From contig CM045731.1 of assembly GCA_024760905.1 (NCBI GenBank), forward strand, positions 21,093,001 to 21,157,000: a DNA stretch of 64,000 bases, given 5' to 3'. The stretch's first letter is position 1, and every line of letters starts with the position of its first letter. The position numbers were made by a program, and so were the translations under genes. Shown here one piece after another: positions 56,389-64,000 of the stretch. Below the pieces are notes generated by a model. The model did not search any database and was not told where the DNA came from. It worked only from the letters and a program-made list of their open reading frames with translations. This DNA comes from Plotosus lineatus. Lineage: Eukaryota; Chordata; Actinopteri; Siluriformes; Plotosidae.

Positions 56389-57034
56389 CAGTGGTACCTC
56401 ACTTTATGAAATAAATCCGTTCCAGAGCCTTTTTCGTTAAAAAAAGGCATTTTTCGTAAATTGAACCGCATTTTACATGTAAAACACGTGATTCGTGAAT
56501 ACTCCCCCCTAAACCCTTTAAAATTATCAAAGCATACCTTTAAGACCTCCTTCTGCTTCAATATCGTACTGATGGTAGACAGGTTTGGCCATATTCCTTT
56601 GCGATATCACTCGAGCCCGTTTCTTCTTCTTACTTGCACCGGAAATCACACGTGTGTTGACCATGTCTTCTTAGCAGAGATCTTACAAATGTTTATGGAA
56701 GGTTAAAAGCCTGAGTCAAGAAATAAACCATGAAACAGTAACTCTGTCCTTTACACGCAAAGCATTATGGCTGCTTCAGCTCCATAATAGCCAATGGGAG
56801 GGAGCTGCGCCAACCCTCCTAGCCAATGGGAGGCCAGTGGGGCAGGATGTTTGAGCGTCATTGATGGGAGAGCAGCTCGTGCATTGTTTGAATGTTTGAA
56901 TGGCGCGTTTGAAATTTTTAGATGGCGCTTTCGTAATATGAACTTGTTTCGTATACAGAGACAAAATTTTAGGAAAATACGTTTCGTAACCTGCATTTTT
57001 TGTTTGATGAGACTTTCGTAGTCAGGTACCACTG
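56389..57034 (-). mobile_element. M2 Tigger-type element
   Basis: CAGTGGTACCTCACTTTATG to GTCAGGTACCACTG with TA at 56387-56388 and 57035-57036. Contains AGCCAATGGGAGGCCAGTGG like the other M2 copies. Begins only 12 bp after the target duplication of the preceding hAT element. Confidence 0.85.
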
Positions 57035-57149
57035 TATCTAATGCTTCTGTATTGTATAGTCACAGAAACTCAAATTACAGGTTAATATCAACGCACATGT
57101 TCTAAAACTTCTATAACAGATATATTCTAAACCTAATACTGTAATATAA

Positions 57150-57500
57150 AAGACGGCATTGTGAAGTAGTGGTCAGCGTATCTGCCTCAGATCTAGAAGG
57201 TCCTGATTTTAAATCCCGGGATCAATCAATGGGTAAAGTTGGGGTACACCCTGAAGAGCTTGCCAGACCATTGCAGGGCAAAACACATACTACCATTCTC
57301 ACTTACTTCACGAGGCCTTTTGGACCAACCAATTTGCTTAATGTGCATGTCTTTGAACTGTACGAGGAAACTGGAGTACCCGGAAGAAACCCACACAAAC
57401 ACTGGAGAACATGAAACTCCACACAGAAACACTCGATCCCTGGAAACGAAGCACAGATCTTCTTGCTGTGCGACAGACATGCTAACCACTAAGTTCTTAA
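57150..57500. mobile_element. rearranged SINE-A: + head joined to - body
   Basis: 57150-57225 is a + head (AGTAGTGGTCAGCGTATCTG). From about 57235 the sequence is the - orientation of the same family, ending CTTGCTGTGCGACAGACATG. Same kind of join as at 10066-10325. Confidence 0.55.
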
Positions 57501-57897
57501 ACCTATTTAGGTTCACGGGGAGGCTGAGGGCCTTTTTTTAGTCGACTATCAATGAAGGTGGTGTACACCCTGAACAGCTCACCAGGACATTGTACCCAAG
57601 TACAACCATTTACACTCGCACTCACACTTGGGGGCAATTTGGAACAGCTAATCAGCCTACGGTGTATGTTTGAAGACTGTTGGGAGGAAAACGGAATACA
57701 GTAGGCCCTTGACTATTCGCGGCTTTGCATATTCGCATATTGCCGAGCAACTGTCACGTGACTCAAATTCCGCCAATGACGGTCCTCCTTCCTGCTGATT
57801 GGTTGAGATGATGTAACGCCCCCTTTTCCTCATTCGCGCACACTTTGTGCCTGTGCTTTTTAAGTGTGTGTGTTTTTAATTACTGTGAAGCTCCATC

Positions 57898-58042
57898 ATG
57901 CCACCCAAACACTGCGCACCTCCTCAGGCTTCTGATAAGGCGCAGAAGCGCCAGAAAAAGGTATGAACTGCATGAAAAAGTAGAACTGCCTGATATGATT
58001 CAGGAAGGAAAACGTTTTGCTGCAGACGTGCTAAGAAAGTGA
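57898..58042 (+). pseudogene. Tigger transposase start, frameshifted
   Basis: MPPKHCAPPQASDKAQKRQK KV ends at a TGA. One frame over, ELHEKVELPDMIQEGKRFAA continues the same protein to a stop after LRK. Matches the - strand remnant at 63425-63570. Confidence 0.7.
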
Positions 58043-58107
58043 ATGTGGTATGAAACAAGGTCATCATCAGAATGGAACCCGCCTTAGTATTCTGAATACT
58101 TCTAGTT

Positions 58108-59124
58108 CAGGGGTCGGCAACCTTTGCCATTCAAAGAGCCATTTGGACCAGTTTTCCACATTAAAGAAAACACTGACGCCACAAATCCTTTTTTGACATT
58201 TACCATCAAATAACGCTGCACATAATGTTTTTCCCTTTTTTTTCCTTCATGCTAATATAAAACAACAATGTGTTGCATTGATTTAAACGACTGCAGAGAC
58301 AATGAAATTACAATTCTGCTTGCAACAAAAACATTTAGATTTAAAAAAAATCTCCAGCCTCCCTGCGACCCTAATTAGGATTAAGTGGTTCAGAAAATGA
58401 ATGAATGTGTTCGAGTCCTTCTTGTATTTTTACAAAAGAAAAAGAATATCTGTCCCACGAAGCAAGGGACGGGATGCAGCCAGATGTGTGAACAGGTTGG
58501 GTCACCATACCTCACCATCACGCCCTTCGTGGGATCTTCTGTTTCTTTATTCATTATATTAATGTTGTTTTGTCATAGTTTTAATTTTGAAAAACTACTG
58601 CAACACAGAACAGTATATAAAGACTTATTTTAAGAAGGAGTCTGCTCAACATTCTTTTAAATAATATTAATGCTTAATGCTGCACTGACCGATCCATTCT
58701 CGGAGTGGAGACTGAACCACACCCAGTCTCTTATTTTGTCACTTTGAGGCATTATTTAATTTGGTGATTGCTGTGTATAAAGAAATCTCATCCACTGTCT
58801 CTACTTCAACTGTGATTTCCGTTCCTGGATTACAAACCCTGGCGGCGGGAAAAAATCTCTCTCACCACGCTGGTGATGGTGACAGCACGCCTTACCATGA
58901 GCACAAGAATTTGGAAATCCACCAACACAGCAGATCAGAAACACTGAGACTCTCAATGTAGCTGATAGGCATGTCCACAACAACACGCACACATGTCTAT
59001 GTCGTTTTCAACCCTAAAAGAGCATTTTTGGACGGGTACCCACTGGGTACCCACTCTAACCCCTGGAAACCAGAGAGGTGAAAGAGCCGCATGCAGCTCC
59101 AGAGCCACAAGTTTCCGACCCCTG
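58108..59124 (+). mobile_element. hAT-type segment nested in M3
   Basis: Bounded by CAGGGGTCGGCAACCTTTGC and GTTTCCGACCCCTG, inverted ends typical of hAT. The flanking 8-mers (TTCTAGTT, ATATAATG) do not match. Contains a shared SINE tail fragment at 58350-58412 and an interior also found in the second composite. Confidence 0.7.
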
Positions 59125-59468
59125 ATATAATGCGATTAGGAAGTGAAGTAACCTCTTTCCCTGAGTTAACTTAAGAGATTTTATAACGGTTCTTTAAAAG
59201 GTAATGAAATTGAGTCTTCATGGATGGCGAAGACCGATTTCCTGCAACTGCTGGGTATCCGATTCCAGCAAAAGCGCCCCAAGGTTGTCCATGACGCCAC
59301 AGGGAAAACATGATAATGATGAATGCAATGCAAAGTACGTAATGCAATGCCTTTCCCTAGTGGGCATTTTTGAAAACTACAGTGCTGGATGTTTAATTGA
59401 AGATACTGGATTATACTCGGTTCGTGTCTTTTTATATATGAAATACAGAATATACACATATATACATA

Positions 59469-59624
59469 CAGTCGGCCCTCTACTTACAATAACTTCTGAA
59501 TACGAAAAATCCAGGTCACAAAAAACATTTTCCTAAATTTCCGCCCTCTGTATACGAAACCTTTTCTTACGAAAAGCACCAAACGTGCCATTCAAACAAT
59601 GTGCGAGTTGCTCTCTCATTGGCT
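59469..59624 (+). mobile_element. M2 Tigger-type element, left end only
   Basis: CAGTCGGCCCTCTACTTACA after TA, continuing to GTTGCTCTCTCATTGGCTG. The right half is absent; it joins directly to another MITE. Confidence 0.65.
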
Positions 59625-59820
59625 GTCTCATTTTTTGAGATAGGAATTTTGGGTTTTCATGAGCTGTATGCCAAAATCATCAGTATTAAAACAATAAAAG
59701 ACCTGAAATATTTCAGTTGGTGTGTAATGAATCTAAAATATATGAAAGTTTCATTTTTATCAGTACATTCCAGAAAATAATGAACTTTATCACAATATGC
59801 TAATTTTTTTTTAGAAGGAC
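59625..59820 (+). mobile_element. mariner-type MITE remnant
   Basis: TTTGAGATAGGAATTTTGGG and GTGTGTAATGAATCTAAAAT resemble a common fish mariner-derived repeat. Recognised from memory of the consensus. Confidence 0.45.
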
Positions 59821-59821
<1 letters not shown>

Positions 59822-59886
<65 letters not shown>

Positions 59887-59937
59887 TGTGTGTATGTATG
59901 TGTATATATATATACATACATACACACATAAAGTATA

Positions 59938-59972
<35 letters not shown>
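59822..59972. repeat. (TG)n/(TA)n/poly(T) compound microsatellite
   Basis: Alternating GT, TA and T runs inside the M3 composite. Confidence 0.9.
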
Positions 59973-60250
59973 GATACATGGGGTTTTACTTCCGGGTACA
60001 GAACTCGCGGATTATCTTCATTCGCGGGAGGGGCCGGAACCAAACCCCTGCGAATAACGAGGGCCTGCTGTACTCCGAGAAAGCCCATGCAAAAACGGAG
60101 AGAACATGCAAGCTCCACACAGAAAGACATGTAAACTCTGGAATCAAATCCAGGACCTACTTGCTGTGAAGCGGACGTGCTGACCACTATATCGCCACAC
60201 CGTCCTTATCAGTATCCCCCCCCCCAAGTAATAGGTTCCGTCTCCCTATC

Positions 60251-60279
60251 CCCCCACCACCACCACCACCACCACCAAA
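60251..60279. repeat. (CCA)n microsatellite
   Basis: About 9 CAC units. Confidence 0.9.
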
Positions 60280-60789
60280 GTTTAGTTTCGAACATTTACT
60301 TTTCGCGCGCTAAAGCTAAGGCTTTGAAACTTGGTATGCATGTTCACTACTGTAAGTGTGAGAATGAGTTTGTTTGTGATTGACCTTGATCGAACTTTTC
60401 ACTTTCAAGGTCACAGAGGCAGCTTATGTTTCCAGATGCTTACTCGCCGTGTGATGAAGCTGGGGCTTGTAAATTTGCTATGCTTGTTCCATATCGACAT
60501 TTGTGAAATGTTCATTTCAGGGGGAGCATCTGGACCCCTGTGGTCTTTTTTGTAATATTCAAATGAATTCCTCAATTCTGAATTCTTGTATAAGGTTTTA
60601 TTTAGCAGAAAACATGTCATGAAGTCACATCATTCAGTTTGACAGAAAGAGAGCTTTTGCTGAGTCGTGTGATGCAGAAAAACCGTGAGATGAGATCTGG
60701 AGTGACAGAGTAACACGCTGAGGGCACGATCGTGCTCAAAGCAGTGTCACTCATGAGCGACAAAGAATGCATGCATGCATCAGAGTGAA

Positions 60790-60827
<38 letters not shown>

Positions 60828-61479
60828 CTGTATTATATAATGCTGTTATTATTCAGTCGTAGTTTGGTTCTATTTTTTATTTTCATTTTGAAAAATAAAT
60901 GATATACTTATGTTTTTAATCTTTAATATGATTAGACTGCAGTGAATTCAGATATGGCTAAAGTCTTTGGCTCACGGATTAATCTCGCGTTTGGAAATGA
61001 GAACTCCTCTCATTTTCATTAACCTGACCATATTCTCCATGCTTAATACCTCTGTACAGTTCGTATCCTCCCCCAATGCCATATTCTTTAAACAATACCT
61101 CTCAAGGATTTGAATCTCATAATCATCCCTGACATCTTTGAAGCAACGTCAATATTTTTCATTTATTATGACCTTCAGGAGTGAATTATTTCACTGTTCA
61201 GATGGAACGGATTGAAATATTGAAAGGTGACGAGCATAAATTAATATCGCGTTTCTCACAGCACAGGGTGATGAAGATATCCTTTGCAGTGTATGTAAGA
61301 TTTTTGTTTTTGCTCCTCTATGGCAGGGGCAAATGTTTTTGGAGAATTAAAAGTGGAAAAATACTTTTACTGGCTAACTTTAAAAAAAGATTTTCCTCAT
61401 TTTCTCCTTAATTTAATTGTGCCCAAATCTGACTCATCAAGAATTACCTTTATTATCACATGACCACCACCAACCAAGG
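60280..61479. other. mostly unique DNA; TGACCTTGA/TCAAGGTCA pair; (TG)n at 60793-60825
   Basis: No gene recognised. TGACCTTGA at 60381-60389 and TCAAGGTCA at 60405-60413 are inverted. The stretch 60900-61200 is free of repeats recognised here and includes GGATTAATC and CATTAACC words. Confidence 0.4.
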
Positions 61480-61812
61480 AAGGATTAAAGCATGTGCACG
61501 ACCCCTTTGTGACATTTGATGCTAGCCACCCGCCTCTTTTTGAACTGCATCACATGGGCATTTGGTTGGGGTCTAAGATACTCGGAGGAAAACGCTATCC
61601 GCCCCTTTGTATGAATGAGCTCACAGACAGCCATGATTGGCTGAGGATTGCAGTGAGTGACAGGGAAATGAGTGTATACCATCCTTCCCTCCGTGTGAGT
61701 TCAGCCAATTAGCTCCCATAGATGTCTGTGGCATTAGCCTCGATTCAAACTTGCGATCTCTGGGTTAATAGTCATGTACCTTGGCGATGCGCCACTCAGG
61801 AGCACTAACTGG
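61480..61812 (-). mobile_element. SINE-F (tRNA-headed) copy
   Basis: Reverse-oriented. On the - strand the head reads CTGAGTGGCGCATCGCCAAG with CGCAAGTTTGAATCGAGGC as the B box. The body is non-coding although one open frame crosses it. Single copy in the window. Confidence 0.5.
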
Positions 61813-62016
61813 CTACTTTACCCCCTATCACTTTGTGTACATCACACAGAAGTATGCAGATACATGTCAGGTAAAACATAACGGAGATGTCAAATTATTT
61901 GAGCTGACAGGAAGCCAGCTATGGTAACTCGGATAACTATCTGACAGCTATGCAACTCGGGACACAAAACCTTGGACAGATTTTTATATTTTTTATTATT
62001 TTATGACTTTGATATA

Positions 62017-63782
62017 CAGTAGGCCCTCGTTATTCGTGGGGGTTCGGTTCCGACCCCTCCCACGAATGAAGATAATCCACAAGTTCTGTGCCCGGAAGTA
62101 AAGCCCCATGTATCATATTACATGCGCGAATGATCAACCGGAAGTAAAATACTATGTATCTATTACATGCGCTAAAATATGCTTCTTAAACACATTCTAT
62201 ACACCATCTTACTCATTAATACAGTATTAATGTAGTAAAATGTAGTAATGATTAAGAAAAACTTTTTAATTTTGTACTGTGATATTTATTGATAATAAAA
62301 TATAAACATTATACAGCATATATAAAGACACTAACACACTAACTGAGTACAGTATACGTAATCCATTCTATTAAACATACAGCACTGTAGTTTTCAAAAA
62401 ATGCCCACAATGGGGAAGTATTGCATTTATTTTGCATTGCATTATATCCGGGGTCGGCAACCCACGGCTCAACTGCAAAAAGAAAATGTCGCTTATTTAC
62501 TCACATCGGAAGCACTTCGGGCTTCCAGGGGGAGTTAAACCAGCTTTCACCTGAGTCCTGCAACAGTCGGGTAATTTCAAAAATGCTCTTTTAGGGTTGA
62601 AAATTATATAGATGAAAATTAACATTCACAGGTGTGGGTGGATATTTATTTTGTGTGGGCGGAGTGATTTTTTTGTGTGTTTCTCATCTGCTGTGTTGGT
62701 GGATTTCGAAATTCTTGTGCTCATGATAAGGACTGCTCTCACCATCAGCCAGCAGCAGAGCAGCGCGCGAGCGAGCAAGAGAGTGATTTTTCTGCCGCTG
62801 GGGTTTGTAATCCAGGAACAGAAATCACAGTAAGAGACGGTGTATGAGATTTTGACGTACTCCACCGAAAGCAGGCGCTTGTCTCACATGATACACGGAG
62901 CTTGTGAGATGAAGCGCGGCTTATCTGGACTTCCAATCTTTCAAGTACGAAAGTGCGCGCTGGCTGCAGCCCGTCCTTCGCTTTGTGGGATAGATATGCT
63001 TTTTCTTTATAAAAATACGAGAAGGACTCGAACACATTCATTCATTTTCTGAACCACTTAATCCTAATTAGGGTCACGGGGAGGGTGGCTTTTTTTTTTA
63101 ATATAAATTTTTGTTGCAAGCAGAATTGTAATTTAATTGTCTCTGCAGTCGTTTAAATCAATGCACCACATTGTTGTTTTATATTATAATATTTATAATA
63201 TATAATTTATATTCATTATATTATAATTTTTATATATTTATATACATGAAGGAAAAAAGGAAAAACATTATATGCAGCATTATTTGATTTTAAATGTCAA
63301 AAAAGGATTTGTGGCTCCCAGTGTTTTCTTTAATGTGGAAAACTGGACCAAATGGCTCTTTGAATAGCAAAGGCTGCCAACTCCTGAACTAGAAGTATCC
63401 AGAATACTAAAGCAGGTTCCATTCTGATGATGACCATGCACTTCTGCAGCAAAACGTTTTCTTTCCTGAATCATATCAAGCAGTTCTACTTTTTCATGCA
63501 GCGTCATTACCTTTTTCTGACACTTCCGCACCTTACCAGAAGCCTGAGGTGCGCAGCATTTGGGTGGCATGATGGAGCTTAACTGTAATTAAAAACACAC
63601 ACACACTTAAAAAGTGCAGGAACAAATTGTGTGCAAATGAGGAAAAAGGGGTGTTACATCTCAACCAATCAGCAGGAGGGAGAACAGCCATTGGCTGAAT
63701 CTGAATCACATGACAGTTGCTTGGCAATCCGCGAATATGCGAAACCACGAGTGCAAAACCGCGAATAGTCAAGGGCCTACTG
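62017..63782 (-). mobile_element. M3 Tigger-type composite element (copy 2, inverted)
   Basis: Begins CAGTAGGCCCTCGTTATTCG and ends AGTCAAGGGCCTACTG with TA at 62015-62016 and 63783-63784. In reverse orientation it carries the same parts in the same order as copy 1: transposase start, a hAT-type segment, and a SINE tail fragment at 63036-63090. Confidence 0.88.
63425..63570 (-). pseudogene. Tigger transposase N-terminus, truncated
   Basis: On the - strand: MPPKCCAPQASGKVRKCQKK then VMTLHEKVELLDMIQERKRF and AAEVHGHHQNG. The frame is intact further than in copy 1 but runs into unrelated sequence; no DDE domain. Confidence 0.72.
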
Positions 63783-63784
63783 TA

Positions 63785-63990
63785 CTGTATTAATCCCATA
63801 AGGGAAATTGTCTCTACATTTAACCCATTCATAGTGAGCACACAATTGGAGCACTGGGCTGCCACACACATTAGGGGTGCCCGGAGAGCAGTTTGGGGTT
63901 AGGTGCCTTGCTCAATGGCACTTCAGTCATTTATGTGGAGGAAGGGAAGGTGCAGCTCACTCCCTCACCACTTTTTTTTTCCGCATCTGA
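63785..63990 (-). mobile_element. SINE-D copy
   Basis: Reverse-oriented: TTAATCCCATAAGGGAAATT tail side, GGTGCCTTGCTCAATGGCAC and GGGAAGGTGCAGCTCACTCC core. Same family as 1-125, so related repeats lie at both window ends. Confidence 0.65.
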
Positions 63991-64000
63991 GAAATTTCAC

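Larger units (their letters stand above)
57699..60070 (+). mobile_element. M3 Tigger-type composite element (copy 1)
   Basis: Begins CAGTAGGCCCTTGACTATTC and ends AACGAGGGCCTGCTG with TA on each side. Inside are a broken transposase start (57898-58042), a CAGGGGTCGGCAACC-bounded segment (58108-59124) that itself holds a SINE tail fragment, an M2 end (59469 onward), a mariner-type MITE piece (59625-59820) and microsatellites. Confidence 0.85.
57503..60210 (-). mobile_element. SINE-A copy split by an M3 element
   Basis: The SINE-A - strand sequence reads from 57503 (TATTTAGGTTCACGGGGAGG) to about 57698 (GGGAGGAAAACGGAATA) and resumes at 60071 (TACTCCGAGAAAGCCC). It ends at a head complement (ATATCGCCACACCG) near 60203. 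The M3 element sits at the TA between the two parts. Confidence 0.75.

Noticed and set aside
59657..60187. 176-codon - strand frame, the longest in the window.
   Set aside because: It is made of microsatellite (Thr-His and Ile-Tyr runs), a MITE end and a SINE fragment.
61494..61712. 72-codon + strand frame with a plausible peptide.
   Set aside because: Lies within a reverse-oriented tRNA-headed SINE (61480-61812).

Overview
The window is vertebrate nuclear DNA, almost certainly from a ray-finned (teleost) fish. There are no bacterial-style operons. Instead it shows GT-AG introns, tRNA-derived SINEs, many TA-flanked Tigger/Tc1-type elements, hAT elements with 8-bp target duplications, RTE-like LINE 3' ends and long dinucleotide microsatellites. 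The density of Tc1/Tigger elements and the SINE types fit an otophysan such as a catfish, but that narrower placement is only a guess.

One gene is certain: a GABA-A receptor rho subunit on the + strand. Seven coding exons between 18540 and 28867 join in frame to 394 residues plus stop. They cover most of the ligand-binding domain, the Cys-loop, M1-M4 and the C-terminus. The serine near the start of M2 (VSLGITT, where rho1 has proline) and the rho2-like M3-M4 loop point to rho2 (gabrr2). The signal-peptide exon and the next exon were not found; they lie in the repeat-rich 5' part, before the window, or are too divergent to see. The introns (139 bp to 3.6 kb) carry several SINEs, two Tigger-type elements and a hAT element.

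A second, weaker gene candidate is a first coding exon at 51185-51306 (+). It has a signal-peptide-like start, a strong GTAAGG donor and a CpG-rich upstream region with CCAAT, GC-box and E-box motifs. I do not recognise the protein and found no second exon.

The rest is repeats. 1-18 kb: SINEs, LINE 3' ends and palindromic MITEs. 18.5-28.9 kb: gabrr2. 29-41 kb: Tc1 remnants, a hAT MITE, a 124-bp-arm hairpin at 34.5 kb and SINE clusters. 41-45.6 kb: a LINE reverse-transcriptase remnant interrupted twice, and a Tc1 element carrying a Tigger. 46-57 kb: hAT, pogo-like and Tigger elements around the candidate exon. 57.7-63.8 kb: two copies, in opposite orientation, of the same composite nested element.

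The most unusual observation is modular SINE structure. One tRNA-headed family (called SINE-B here) shares its head and body among copies but carries at least four different 3' ends, all switching at the same point. One end is shared with an unrelated SINE (SINE-A) and another matches the 3' end of the local RTE-like LINE. No RNA gene, CRISPR array or viral gene was recognised. Family letters (SINE-A to F, M1 to M5) are my own labels.
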